From the NCBI GenBank assembly GCA_965651365.1, contig CBFGSA010000018.1, forward strand, positions 1-29,622: 29,622 nucleotides of DNA, read 5' to 3'. The position numbers were made by a program, and so were the translations under genes. Positions 7,541 through 16,381 of the stretch are shown piece after piece. Under the pieces are notes generated by a model. The model was given only the letters and a program-made list of their open reading frames with translations, ran no database searches and was not told where the DNA came from. This DNA is from DASSBG01 sp965651365. GTDB taxonomy: Bacteria > Pseudomonadota > Gammaproteobacteria > Xanthomonadales > Rhodanobacteraceae. Positions within the stretch are counted from its first letter, which is position 1, and each line of letters opens with the position of its first letter.

Positions 7541-8901
7541 GGGTGCAGCCCCTGCAACAACTCAAGCAGGGCCGAGCGCGGCAGCTTGCCAAGGGCATTG
7601 CGCGGCAGCCGCTCGACCTTGTGCAAAGGCCGCGGCAGGAAGACGGGGTCGACCTGACGGCGCAGAGCGGCAAGGATGGCCCGCTCGTCGATGCCGGGCG
7701 CGACCACCAGCGCCACCAGCCGCCGGGCACTGCGCCCGGCCTGATTCTCGGGCTGGAAAATGATGCCATCCTGCACGCCGGGCACTGCCAGCAGCCGGCG
7801 GCTGAGGTCGGCCAGCGAGGCGCGCTTGCCGGCAATTTCCAGCAGGTCGGCGCTGCGCCCGCGCAGACGGAAGTGGCGCATGTCGGGCTGCTCGACCAAG
7901 TCCGCCAGCAGCACGTCGGCTGGCAGCCATGACGCGCTGACACGGGTGCCGTCCGGTTGCGCCTGCACCGTAACACCTTCGTGCAGACGCCAGGTGTCAT
8001 CGTGGGCCGGCATGCGGCTGGCGATGACGCAGGTTTCGGTGGAGCCGAACACCTCGATCACACGCGCGCCGGTACACTCCTCGGCACGCCGCGCCAAGCC
8101 CGGCGCCAGCGGTGCGGTAGCGCTGATGATCGCGTCCAGTTTGGGTGCCGGTGTATCGGCATCGAGCAGGGCGCGCAGATGCAGCGGTGTCGTGACCAGG
8201 GCGCGCGATGCCGGCATGGCCTCGATGCAGGCCGCCACGTCGGCCGCGTACAGTGGCATTTCGCTGGCCACCGATACCGGGCCGCCGAAGGGCAGCAGCA
8301 GGGACATCTCCAGTCCGTACATGTGCTGCGGCGGCACCGTGGCGACGACCTGGAACGCAGCGCCGAGCTGGCGACAAAACACGGCCATGTTGCGCGCGTT
8401 GCTGGCCAGCAACTGACCCCAGGATTTGCGGTGCGCCGTGGGCTGGCCGGTGGAGCCGGAGGTATGGCCGATGGCTACGCACTGCGCCAGGGGAATGCGT
8501 GGCATGGACGCCGGACTGCCCGGGCCGCATGCCGGCAGGCGAACGCTGTGCGCGGGCAGGTTTGTGGCGTCGACGCAGGCCACGGCGATGCTGCCCGGGT
8601 GCGTGGCCAGCATCTCGTCGATGGCCTGTGGCGCGTGCGAAGGTGGCAAAAGGTTGTGCTGGCCGTTGGCGATCACGGCGGCGAAGGCCACGGCGAACTC
8701 GTAGCGCCCTTCGCACAGATTGAGAATCGGCACGTCGACCGGCAGCGCCTGGCGCGTACGCTCGACATCAACCAGAAACTGGTCGCTGCCGATGGCCTTG
8801 CCGCGGTGCCAGAACAGCGGCCGCGGCGAATCAGCCACGGCCAGCAACGGCACACTGCGCTCGCCTTGGTGCAGAAGAATTTCCCCGGATACTGCGGACA
8901 C
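7537..8901 (-). CDS. XanA2/ApeH-like AMP-dependent ligase (adenylate-forming)
   Basis: A 454-residue adenylate-forming enzyme. It carries the phosphate-binding loop HTSGSTGQP (residues 146-154), the adenine motif FGSTET (285-290) and a C-terminal catalytic lysine in LGKLPR (Lys439). The pattern NLCEGRYEFAVAF, NLLPPS and HTSGSTGxPxxHxKSW is that of the ligases in aryl-polyene and xanthomonadin clusters. These activate hydroxybenzoate and load it on the acyl carrier protein, which here is encoded at 2726-2998. The gene lies apart from that block, between tsaC (23 bp upstream) and purD (4-bp overlap). Start is a GTG with GGGAAG 9 nt upstream. Substrate is inferred from the family and from the nearby chorismatase. 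Confidence 0.85.
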   Translation of the reverse strand: MSAVSGEILLHQGERSVPLLAVADSPRPLFWHRGKAIGSDQFLVDVERTRQALPVDVPILNLCEGRYEFAVAFAAVIANGQHNLLPPSHAPQAIDEMLATHPGSIAVACVDATNLPAHSVRLPACGPGSPASMPRIPLAQCVAIGHTSGSTGQPTAHRKSWGQLLASNARNMAVFCRQLGAAFQVVATVPPQHMYGLEMSLLLPFGGPVSVASEMPLYAADVAACIEAMPASRALVTTPLHLRALLDADTPAPKLDAIISATAPLAPGLARRAEECTGARVIEVFGSTETCVIASRMPAHDDTWRLHEGVTVQAQPDGTRVSASWLPADVLLADLVEQPDMRHFRLRGRSADLLEIAGKRASLADLSRRLLAVPGVQDGIIFQPENQAGRSARRLVALVVAPGIDERAILAALRRQVDPVFLPRPLHKVERLPRNALGKLPRSALLELLQGLHP

Positions 8902-8924
8902 CCCTGAGCTTCCCTTTTTTTGTC

Positions 8925-9494
8925 TCAGGCGCGAATGATAGCGCCGGAAAGGGCATCGTGTATCGGCGTGGGCCGGGACTGCCCGCCCAGGGGTCCGTCA
9001 ATCACGGCCCCGAGGCGATTGCCGAACTGGGCGCGGACCGCGGCCACCTTGCGTGCCGGTGGCTGGCCGTGGCGGTTGGCGCTGGTGGACACCAGGGCGC
9101 CACCAAAGGCCCTGCACAGCGCGGCGGCAACCGGATGGGCAGTCAAACGCAGCGCGATTCCGTGGTGCTTGCCGGCCAGCCAGTCGGGCACACTGGCGGC
9201 GTGCGGGAAAATCCAGGTACGCGGCCCGGGCCAGCCGGCGCAGATTTCGGCCAGGCGCCCGGCACTGATGCCTTCCAGGTCGATGAAGTCCCTGATTTGC
9301 TCGAAGTCGGACGCGACCAGCAGTACGCCATGGTTCATGGGCCGCTGCTTGAGTTCGATGAGCCGGTCGAAGGCAGCGCGATTGCGCGGGTCGCAGCTCA
9401 AGCCGAACACAGCTTCCGTCGGACAGGCCACCACGCCGCCCCGCTTCAGCGAAGCGGCCGCCTGCTTGATTTGCATCTCAAGCTCAGCGCCCAT
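8925..9494 (-). CDS. tsaC: Threonylcarbamoyl-AMP synthase TsaC (YrdC/Sua5)
   Basis: The 189-residue protein is a YrdC-domain enzyme that makes threonylcarbamoyl-AMP from threonine, bicarbonate and ATP, the first step of the t6A modification at tRNA position 37. GGVVACPTEAVFGLSCDP at the N-terminus, IELKQRP, the segment GIALRLTAHP and STSANRHGQPP are the family marks. It has no C-terminal Sua5 domain, as expected for TsaC. It lies 68 bp after topA and 23 bp before the AMP ligase, the usual topA-tsaC neighbourhood of gammaproteobacteria. The ATG at 9494 is used; a second ATG at 9476 is possible. Confidence 0.95.
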   Translation of the reverse strand: MGAELEMQIKQAAASLKRGGVVACPTEAVFGLSCDPRNRAAFDRLIELKQRPMNHGVLLVASDFEQIRDFIDLEGISAGRLAEICAGWPGPRTWIFPHAASVPDWLAGKHHGIALRLTAHPVAAALCRAFGGALVSTSANRHGQPPARKVAAVRAQFGNRLGAVIDGPLGGQSRPTPIHDALSGAIIRA

Positions 9495-9562
9495 GGCACG
9501 CGGCCCGTGGTCCGGCTGCTGCGACTCTGTTCACTGCACGCAGAATAACGGTTGGGGAACCA

Positions 9563-12073
9563 TCAAAACGGCGCATCTTCGGGCGCGTCATTGTTGCCGG
9601 CAGGCTTGCGCCTGGCAGCCGTCTTTTTGGCAGCCGTCTTTTTGGCTGCTGTCTTTTTCGCGGCTTTTTTGCTGGCCTTCTTCGCTGCCTTTTTGCTCGC
9701 CTTCCCGGCCACCTTCTTCTTCGCGGCCTTTTTCGCCGGCGCTTTCTTTGTTGCGGCATTCTTGGCTGCCGTTTTCTTCTTCGCACCGCGGCGCTTGCGC
9801 TCCGGCGCGGCGGCGATCAATTCCTTGCACTCCTCGTGTGTCAGCGAGGCCGGCTCGCGGTCTTTGGGCATGCGTGCGTTCTTGTTGCCGTCGGTGATGT
9901 AGGGGCCATAGCGGCCGTTGAGGATCTGGATGCCGTCATCGAACTCCTTGATGATGCGGTTGGCCAGGAACTCGCGTTTTTCCTTCAGCAGTTCCCTGGC
10001 CCGCTCCAGCTCGATGGTGTGCGGATCGTCGTCGCCCTTGAGCGAGGCGTACAGCTTGCCCTGGCGCACAAAGGGGCCGAAGCGGCCGATGCCGGCACTG
10101 ATCGTTTCACCGTCCTCGGCCTGGCCCAGCTCGCGTGGCAGCTTGAACAGCTCCAGGGCCTCGTCCAGGGTAATGGTGTGCATGCTCTGGCCCGGCCGCA
10201 GGCTGGCATAGGTCGGATCGTCGCCCTCGTCGCGGTCACCAATCTGGGCAAAGGGGCCATACCGGCCCAGCCGCACCACCACCGGCTTGCCACTCTCGGG
10301 ATCTTCGCCGAGGGTACGCGCACCGGTGGCCTCGCTGCGCTCGACGTTCTCGATCTTGTCGTCGACCTGGGCCTTGAACGGCTTCCAGAACTCTTCCAGC
10401 AGCGGCACCCAGTCCTTTTCGCCGCGGCTGATGGCGTCCAGCTCGTCTTCCAGCCGGGCCGTGAAGTCGTAGTCCACGTACTGGGTGAAGTGCGCGGTGA
10501 GAAACTTGCTGACCGCGCGACCGACGTCGGTGGGCTTGAAGCGGCGGCTGTCCAGGATCACGTACTCGCGGTTCTGCAGCACCTGGATAATGCTGGCGTA
10601 GGTGGACGGGCGGCCGATGCCGTATTCCTCCAGGGTCTTGACCAGGCTGGCTTCCGAATAGCGCGGCGGCGGCTCGGTGAAGTGCTGGTCGGCCAGAATG
10701 TCGGCCAGCGGCACGCGGTCGCCCTTCTCCAGCTTCGGCAGGCGCTTCTTGTCGTCATCGTCCTTCTTGTTGTCCTGACCTTCCTCGTAGACCGCCAGAA
10801 AGCCCGGGTCGACGACGGTGGTGCCGGTGGCGCGGAACATTGCTTCGGCAATCGGGAAATCGACCGCCACCGTATTCAGCGTGGCGTGGATCATCTGGCA
10901 GGCGACGGCGCGCTTCCAGATCAGTTCGTAGAGCTTGCGCTGGTCTTCGTTGAGATAGCGCTTCATGTCGGCCGGGCGGCGCATGGCCGAGGTCGGCCGG
11001 ATCGCTTCGTGCGCTTCCTGGGCGTTCTTGCTCTTGGCCTTGTAAACCTGCGGGCCGTCGGGCAGTGCGCTGGCGCCGTAGTCGCGTTCGATCAGCTGGC
11101 GCAGCTCGGCCACGGCCTCGCTGGACAGCGCGGTGGCATCGGTACGCATGTAGGTGATCAGACCGGTCGAGCCTTCCTCGCCCAGCGCCACGCCCTCATA
11201 CAGACCCTGCGCCACGCGCATGGTGCGGCTGGTGGTGAAACCGAGCTTGCGCGCCGCTTCCTGCTGCAGGGTGGAGGTGGTGAATGGCGCGGCCGGGCGG
11301 CGCTTGCGTTGCTTGCTGGCGACCTCGCCCACGGTGAATTCGCCGTTCGCCGCATCCAGCAGAGCCTGGCGCACCTGGCGGGCGCGCTCGCCGTCGGTGA
11401 TGTCGAACTGGGCGAACTTGCCGCCATCCAGCCGGGTCAGGCGGGCGCGGAAGTTGCCCTCGGCGTGCTTCAGCTCGGCTTCGATGGTCCAGTATTCGCG
11501 CGGCTTGAAGGCCTCGATCTCCTCCTCGCGCTCGACGATCATGCGCAGGGCCGGCGTCTGTACGCGGCCCGCCGACAGGCCGCGCTGCACCTTGCGCCAC
11601 AGTACCGGCGACAGGTTGAAGCCGACCAGGTAATCCAGCGCGCGGCGCGCCTGCTGGGCATCGACCAGGTCGTTGGACAGCGTGCGCGGATGTTCCACCG
11701 CAGCCTTGATCGCGCGCGGCGTGATCTCGGAAAACACGACCCGGTGCATCGGCTTGTCCTTGACCAGCTTGCGGTTCTTGAGGATCTCGCTGATGTGCCA
11801 GCTGATGGCCTCGCCCTCGCGATCAAGGTCGGTGGCCAGATAGATCGCTTCGGCTTTCTTTGCCGCCTTGGCAATCGCCGCCACGTGCTTCTCGTTGCGC
11901 TCGATCAGCTCGTACTTCATGGCAAAACCGTGCTCGGTGTCGACCGCACCTTCCTTGGGCCTGAGGTCACGCACATGGCCGTAGGACGCCAGCACCTCGA
12001 AGTCCTTGCCCAGGTACTTGTTGATGGTCCTGGCCTTGGCCGGTGATTCGACAATGAGCAGGTTTTTGGCCAT
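9563..12073 (-). CDS. topA: DNA topoisomerase I
   Basis: TopA relaxes negative supercoils by nicking and rejoining one strand. The 836-residue protein has the TOPRIM domain with Glu9 (VESPAKA) and DLDREGE (Asp82, Asp84, Glu86), and the active-site Tyr308 in LITYMRTDA. The C-terminal part carries three glycine-rich repeats of the RLGRYGPFAQIG type instead of the cysteine zinc ribbons of E. coli TopA; no CxxC pairs are seen. The protein ends in a tail of about 60 residues made of Lys and Ala repeats (KKTAA units, nt about 9600-9790), likely a DNA-binding extension. topA is followed by tsaC. The Smg (DUF494) gene often found between dprA and topA is absent. Confidence 0.98.
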   Translation of the reverse strand: MAKNLLIVESPAKARTINKYLGKDFEVLASYGHVRDLRPKEGAVDTEHGFAMKYELIERNEKHVAAIAKAAKKAEAIYLATDLDREGEAISWHISEILKNRKLVKDKPMHRVVFSEITPRAIKAAVEHPRTLSNDLVDAQQARRALDYLVGFNLSPVLWRKVQRGLSAGRVQTPALRMIVEREEEIEAFKPREYWTIEAELKHAEGNFRARLTRLDGGKFAQFDITDGERARQVRQALLDAANGEFTVGEVASKQRKRRPAAPFTTSTLQQEAARKLGFTTSRTMRVAQGLYEGVALGEEGSTGLITYMRTDATALSSEAVAELRQLIERDYGASALPDGPQVYKAKSKNAQEAHEAIRPTSAMRRPADMKRYLNEDQRKLYELIWKRAVACQMIHATLNTVAVDFPIAEAMFRATGTTVVDPGFLAVYEEGQDNKKDDDDKKRLPKLEKGDRVPLADILADQHFTEPPPRYSEASLVKTLEEYGIGRPSTYASIIQVLQNREYVILDSRRFKPTDVGRAVSKFLTAHFTQYVDYDFTARLEDELDAISRGEKDWVPLLEEFWKPFKAQVDDKIENVERSEATGARTLGEDPESGKPVVVRLGRYGPFAQIGDRDEGDDPTYASLRPGQSMHTITLDEALELFKLPRELGQAEDGETISAGIGRFGPFVRQGKLYASLKGDDDPHTIELERARELLKEKREFLANRIIKEFDDGIQILNGRYGPYITDGNKNARMPKDREPASLTHEECKELIAAAPERKRRGAKKKTAAKNAATKKAPAKKAAKKKVAGKASKKAAKKASKKAAKKTAAKKTAAKKTAARRKPAGNNDAPEDAPF

Positions 12074-12281
12074 GAGAACGGGTGTCCGCCGGATCGGGGG
12101 GAAAAGTGGGCTGAGGTTCTTTTATTAGTTGGAAACACAGCCGCGGCGGGCTGTCAAGCACTATCGCTTCCGGCATGCCGGCGTGGCGGCCATGGTACGC
12201 AGGACTTGCCACCCGACTCAAGCCCGGTGATCTTGGCGCCGACGCCTGCGCCGGATTCAATCAGAAGTTCCCTGGGCAGGC

Positions 12282-13430
12282 CTACCGGTGTGGGGCCTGG
12301 TGCAGGCGCTGGTAGCGACCACCGGCGAGCTGGCCAACCCGGCCTTCGAGCTCCAGTTCCAGCAGCAGCGCCGAAACCCGCGCGGCGGGCAGGCCGCAGC
12401 GGCCCGCCAGTACGTCGACCGATTGCGGATCTTCACCCATGGCACGCACAAGCGCTGCCGCGTCCGGATCAGCCGGTGGCTTGCAAGCATCGGTTTCAAC
12501 TGAACCCTCTGCGGCCAGTCGGGTTGCCAACCCGGCGCCCAGCGCGCGCGCCGGGCCGGCCAGCGCCTCGCGCACCTCGGCCGGGGTCTCGACCAGGCGG
12601 CTGCCGTCGCGGATCAGGCGGTGACAACCGCGCTTCATGCGGTTGTGGATCGAGCCTGGCAGCACCATCACCTCGCGGCCCTGTTCGGCGGCCAGGCGCG
12701 CAGTGATCAGCGAGCCCGAGCGCAGACCGGCCTCGATCACCAGGGTGCCCAGGCAAAGGCCCGAGATGATCCGGTTGCGGCGCGGAAAATGCTCGGCACG
12801 GGCCGCGGTGCCGAGCGGAAACTCACTGACCAGGGCACCCTCGGCAGCGATTTGCGCCGCCAGCCCGGCATGCTTGCGCGGGTAGACCAGGTCAACCCCG
12901 GTACCAAGCACGGCCACAGTACGTCCGCCAGCTTGAAGCGCGGCGCGATGGGCGGCGCCGTCGACCCCGTCGGCCATGCCGCTGGTGACGACCAGGCCGC
13001 TGGCCGCCAGTTGCGCCGCGAAGTCGCGGCTGTCGGCCAGACCCTGCGGCGTGGCGCTGCGGGCACCAACTATGGCCACCTGCGGATGCAGCAGCAGGCC
13101 GGGGTCGCCGATCACGAACAGGGCGGCCGGCGGCTGGTCGATGTCATCGAGCTGCGGCGGAAAATCCGGCTCGACGAAGCGCAGCAGATGGTGCTTGTCC
13201 TGCTCCAGCCAGGCCAAGTCGGATTCCAGCAGGGCCTGATCCGGCGCCTTCAGCCATTGCCTGGAGCGGCCGTCGAGACGCTGCATGCGGCCCAGTTCCG
13301 CCAGTGGTCGCGCCAGCACGGCTTGTGCCGAGCCATCGTGCGCGGTGATGAGTTCGCGCAGCGTGGCCGGCCCCAGTTCCGGGGTGCGCAGCAGGGTCAG
13401 CCAGGCGCTGAGTTCTCGCGTGTCGCTCAT
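12282..13430 (-). CDS. dprA: DNA-processing protein DprA (Smf)
   Basis: DprA binds incoming single-stranded DNA during natural transformation and loads RecA. The 382-residue protein has the Rossmann-like core with VAIVGARSATPQG, VTSGMADGVDGAAH and FPRRNRIISGL. A C-terminal winged-helix domain follows (about residues 315-382, ending LEGRVGQLAGGRYQR). It starts 26 nt downstream of the lysM terminator and so needs its own promoter. A TACACT box ends six bases before its ATG and no ribosome binding site is seen, which suggests a leaderless message. The 208-bp gap to topA holds no gene. Confidence 0.96.
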   Translation of the reverse strand: MSDTRELSAWLTLLRTPELGPATLRELITAHDGSAQAVLARPLAELGRMQRLDGRSRQWLKAPDQALLESDLAWLEQDKHHLLRFVEPDFPPQLDDIDQPPAALFVIGDPGLLLHPQVAIVGARSATPQGLADSRDFAAQLAASGLVVTSGMADGVDGAAHRAALQAGGRTVAVLGTGVDLVYPRKHAGLAAQIAAEGALVSEFPLGTAARAEHFPRRNRIISGLCLGTLVIEAGLRSGSLITARLAAEQGREVMVLPGSIHNRMKRGCHRLIRDGSRLVETPAEVREALAGPARALGAGLATRLAAEGSVETDACKPPADPDAAALVRAMGEDPQSVDVLAGRCGLPAARVSALLLELELEGRVGQLAGGRYQRLHQAPHR

Positions 13431-13436
13431 GTCGGC

Positions 13437-13442
13437 AGTGTA
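13437..13442 (-). promoter_or_regulatory. -10 box for a leaderless dprA transcript
   Basis: On the minus strand TACACT (13442 to 13437) is followed by six bases and then the dprA ATG at 13430. The expected start point, about seven bases past the box, is the A of ATG. No Shine-Dalgarno sequence fits in the gap. A -35 hexamer is not convincing. Confidence 0.45.
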
Positions 13443-13456
13443 AGGGCGTGGCGCAC

Positions 13457-13485
13457 AAAAAAGCGCGCAGCCGGAGCCGCGCGCT
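13457..13485 (-). terminator. Rho-independent terminator of the LysM gene
   Basis: Read on the minus strand, AGCGCGC and GCGCGCT (plus positions 13479-13485 and 13462-13468) form a GC-rich stem. It is followed directly by six T residues (13462-13457). It lies 23 bp after the LysM gene stop and separates that gene from dprA. Confidence 0.85.
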
Positions 13486-13508
13486 GTTGTAGGCCGGTGC
13501 CGACAGGC

Positions 13509-14639
13509 TTATTCGGGCATGCGCACCGTATCACCCAAATGCACCGGACGGATGCCGTCCATGATCAGGGCATAGCTGACATGCTCGAAGGTGCGGAACA
13601 CCATCACGTGGCCGACGTATTCTTCGGGCAGCTGCACCTTCTCGCCAAAGGCACGACGGGCCGAGGACGAAGCCACATCGTCATGGATGCGCGCGCCGGG
13701 ATGGTAGATTGAATAGGTGGTGCCGTTGTCGACTCCATCCGCACTGCCCGACGACAACGCCACGACCTGCAGCCGGCCGGCCGCATCCAGGGCATCGGCA
13801 AAGGCGATCACACGCACCTTGCTCGGCGCACTGGCCGGCGGGTGCGGATAGTAGGTCGCGTCATAGGGCGAGTCATCGATCGGCAGCAGGCGGTCACCGG
13901 CACGGATTTCCTTGGTGCTGTCCTCGATCATCATGGTTGCCGGATCGCCGGAGCGTTGAACCATGGCATTGCCGATCACTTCGGCCTCGACACCGAGCGA
14001 ATCGCCCTTGCCCCAGTGTCCATCGTCGCGGGTGAACTCTTTCCACGGCCCCTTGTACAGCGCCACATTGCTGTCCAGCACATGCCCGACCACGTCGCGG
14101 TCCTCGGCATCATCGGCGTCAAACACGCGGAAGGCATGGGTCGGGCGCACAATGGCAAAATGCTGGCCGGGGTTGGCGTCGATGCCACGTGCGTAGGCAA
14201 ACTGGCCCGGTGTGCCGCGCAGCCGGTTTTCCTCGAAAGCGACCACATACGGTGCGGACTTCAGGGTGTCGGCATCAACGATACGGAAGTCCTTGAGGAA
14301 CGGCTTGATCAGGTGCAGCGGTACCGGCGGGGTCGGCGCCAGGTCCGATTCCCGGACTCTCGGCTCCAGCTTCAGGTAACCGCTGCCGTTGCCGGCATAG
14401 GCCAGCTTCAGCACATCACCCGGGTAGATCAGGTGCGGGTTGTGCACCTGCGGATTGGCGCGCCAGATCTCCGGCCACAACCACGGCTTTTGCAGAAACC
14501 GCGCCGAGATGTCCCACAGGGTGTCGCCCTTCTTGACCACGTAGGTGTCGGGATGGTCGGCGCGCAGCTGCGCGCCGGCGGCGAAAACGACCAGGCTGAC
14601 CAGCAGTCCGGCGGCAAATCCAAGTGATTTCTTAAGCAT
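13509..14639 (-). CDS. Secreted LysM-domain protein
   Basis: The 376-residue protein begins with a signal peptide (MLKKSLGFAAGLLVSL, cleavage near residue 24). One LysM domain follows (about residues 31-78, YVVKKGDTLWDISARFL to YPGDVLKL), which binds peptidoglycan. The rest has no recognised catalytic motif and may form a periplasmic beta-rich domain. LysM proteins of this type are usually encoded between dprA and def, as here. The start at 14639 is chosen because the signal peptide begins there; GGGGAT lies about 10 nt upstream. It has its own promoter and terminator. Its function is unknown beyond likely cell-wall binding. Confidence 0.9.
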   Translation of the reverse strand: MLKKSLGFAAGLLVSLVVFAAGAQLRADHPDTYVVKKGDTLWDISARFLQKPWLWPEIWRANPQVHNPHLIYPGDVLKLAYAGNGSGYLKLEPRVRESDLAPTPPVPLHLIKPFLKDFRIVDADTLKSAPYVVAFEENRLRGTPGQFAYARGIDANPGQHFAIVRPTHAFRVFDADDAEDRDVVGHVLDSNVALYKGPWKEFTRDDGHWGKGDSLGVEAEVIGNAMVQRSGDPATMMIEDSTKEIRAGDRLLPIDDSPYDATYYPHPPASAPSKVRVIAFADALDAAGRLQVVALSSGSADGVDNGTTYSIYHPGARIHDDVASSSARRAFGEKVQLPEEYVGHVMVFRTFEHVSYALIMDGIRPVHLGDTVRMPE

Positions 14640-14675
14640 GGCTGGTAATCCCCAGATCCCCATAGGATTTTGTTG

Positions 14676-14703
14676 AGTGTAACCCAAAAGCGGCCGAGAA
14701 CAA
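14676..14703 (-). promoter_or_regulatory. Sigma-70-type promoter of the LysM gene
   Basis: On the minus strand TTGTTC (14703-14698) and TACACT (14681-14676) are separated by 16 bp. Transcription would start near 14669, leaving a leader of about 30 nt with a GGGGAT ribosome binding site. Confidence 0.6.
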
Positions 14704-14745
14704 GTGCACGATGGCAAAAACCCGGCAAAGCGGCCGCAGAACCCG

Positions 14746-14751
14746 TACAAT
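14746..14751 (+). promoter_or_regulatory. Possible -10 box of def-fmt
   Basis: TACAAT matches the -10 consensus in five of six bases, 108 nt before the def start. No good -35 is seen 16-18 bp upstream, so this is only a candidate within the divergent LysM-def gap. Confidence 0.3.
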
Positions 14752-14859
14752 GACATCATAAGCCACTGTGGCGCTTGGATTTCGCCAAATTGCCCGCAAT
14801 TTGACGCTATGTGGCGCTGCAGCCCGGCTCCATGCCCGGTTCGAAATACGGATTGACCC

Positions 14860-15390
14860 ATGAGTTTGCTCGACATCGTAGAATTTCCCGATCCCCGCCT
14901 GCGCACCGTGGCCGCCGAGGTCACCGAGTTTGACGCGGCGCTTGAAAAACTCGCCGAAGACATGCTGGAAACCATGTATGCCGCACCGGGCATCGGCCTG
15001 GCCGCAACCCAGGTCGATGTGCACAAGCGCCTGTTGGTGCTGGATGTGTCCGACGATGGCAATGCGCCGATGACCTTCGTCAATCCCGTGATCACCGCGC
15101 GCGAGGGCAGCGAGACCTGCCAGGAAGGTTGCCTGTCCGTACCCGGCATCTACGCCGATGTCGAACGTGCAGCGGTGGTCGATGTGGAGGCCGTCGATGT
15201 CCGCGGCAAGCCCTTCAGCCTGCACGCCGAAGGCCTGCTGGCGGTCTGCATCCAGCACGAAATGGATCATCTGGTTGGCAAACTGTTCGTCGATTACCTC
15301 TCTCCGCTGAAGCGACAGATGGTGCGCCGCAAGCTGGAAAAGCAGCGCCGCCAGGCCGCCGCACCCGCGGCTGCCGCGGCCAGTGTCTGA
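14860..15390 (+). CDS. def: Peptide deformylase
   Basis: Def removes the formyl group from nascent proteins and is a metal-dependent cytoplasmic enzyme. The 176-residue protein carries the three family motifs: GIGLAATQV (residues 44-52), EGCLSVPG with metal-binding Cys91, and QHEMDHLVGK with His133, Glu134 and His137. It ends in an Ala-rich tail. Its stop overlaps the GTG start of fmt by 8 bp, so the enzyme that adds the formyl group and the one that removes it are translated together, the usual arrangement. Confidence 0.98.
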   Translation: MSLLDIVEFPDPRLRTVAAEVTEFDAALEKLAEDMLETMYAAPGIGLAATQVDVHKRLLVLDVSDDGNAPMTFVNPVITAREGSETCQEGCLSVPGIYADVERAAVVDVEAVDVRGKPFSLHAEGLLAVCIQHEMDHLVGKLFVDYLSPLKRQMVRRKLEKQRRQAAAPAAAAASV

Positions 15391-16330
15391 GTCTTCTGCG
15401 CTCAGAGTCGTTTTCGCCGGCACCCCGGAATTCGCGGTGCCCTGTCTGCACGCGTGCCTGGCATCCGGCGCCGAGGTGGCGGCGGCCTACACCCAGCCCG
15501 ACCGGCGCAGCGGGCGCGGCCGACAGCATCGTGCCAGCCCGGTCAAGCAGGCTGCACTCGATGCCGGCCTCGCGGTCGAACAACCGGCCAGCCTTAAAAC
15601 GGATGAGGCACAGACGCAACTTGCCGCGTATCGGCCTGATCTGCTCGTAGTGGTGGCCTATGGCCTGATCCTGCCGCAGGCCGTGCTCGACATTCCGCGC
15701 CTGGGTTGCTGGAACGTGCATGCCAGTCTGCTGCCGCGCTGGCGCGGCGCGGCGCCGATCCAGCGTGCCATCGAGGCCGGCGATGCCGAAACCGGTGTGG
15801 CCCTGATGCAGATGGACGTCGGCCTCGACACCGGTCCGGTGCTGGCCGAGCGGCACACACCGATCCGCGGCGACGATACCGGCGGCAGCCTGCACGACCG
15901 CTTGGCCGTCGCCGGTGCTGCACTGCTGGCCGAAGGCCTGCGTTGTGCGGTGCAGGGCCAGGCGCTCGCGGCCACCGACCAAGCCACCGAGGGCGTCACC
16001 TACGCGCACAAGCTGGACAAGCGCGAAAGCGCACTCGACTTCGACCGCCCGGCGAGCGAGCTGGAGCGCAAGGTGCGCGCCTTCGATCCCTGGCCCGGTA
16101 CCGAAGCCGAGATTGCCGGCGAGCGCCTGCGCGTGCATGCGGCCCGCGTACTCGACATCCCCTCGCGCGGAGCACCCGGCAGCGTACTGGCCGCCACGCG
16201 CGAGGGTATCGATATCGCCTGCGGCGAGGGCGTGCTGCGGGTACTGGCGGTGCAGCGACCGGGCAAGCGGCGCATGCCGGTTGCCGACTATCTCAACGCG
16301 CGCCCCGAGCTGCGCGGTGCCCGTGCCTGA
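15383..16330 (+). CDS. fmt: Methionyl-tRNA formyltransferase
   Basis: Fmt formylates initiator methionyl-tRNA using 10-formyltetrahydrofolate. The 315-residue length is typical. The N-terminal domain contains VVFAGTPEFAVP, VVVAYGLILP and the catalytic region NVHASLLPRWRGAAPIQRAI. The C-terminal domain (from about residue 205) has the tRNA-binding fold ending GKRRMPVADYL. The start is a GTG at 15383 inside the end of def, which gives the usual N-terminus. A repeat-rich 387-bp gap separates it from rsmB. Confidence 0.98.
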   Translation: MSESSALRVVFAGTPEFAVPCLHACLASGAEVAAAYTQPDRRSGRGRQHRASPVKQAALDAGLAVEQPASLKTDEAQTQLAAYRPDLLVVVAYGLILPQAVLDIPRLGCWNVHASLLPRWRGAAPIQRAIEAGDAETGVALMQMDVGLDTGPVLAERHTPIRGDDTGGSLHDRLAVAGAALLAEGLRCAVQGQALAATDQATEGVTYAHKLDKRESALDFDRPASELERKVRAFDPWPGTEAEIAGERLRVHAARVLDIPSRGAPGSVLAATREGIDIACGEGVLRVLAVQRPGKRRMPVADYLNARPELRGARA

Positions 16331-16381
16331 GCACGCCGACGCGGGCTGTGCTCGTCGATGGAACGGGGATCGGGTGCAAGT

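Noticed and set aside
9600..9790. Short tandem repeats resembling a CRISPR or satellite array
   Set aside because: They are in frame inside topA and encode a Lys-Ala tail; there are no unique spacers.
9836..12046. A 736-codon open frame on the plus strand opposite topA
   Set aside because: It is an antisense shadow of topA. In GC-rich genes the opposite strand often stays open, and the product resembles no family.
14847..14852. TACGGA seven bases before the def ATG as a further leaderless promoter
   Set aside because: It matches the -10 consensus at only two of six positions.
14836..14856. GGTTCGAAAT resembling a tRNA T-arm before def
   Set aside because: No anticodon arm, D-arm or acceptor stem can be formed around it.
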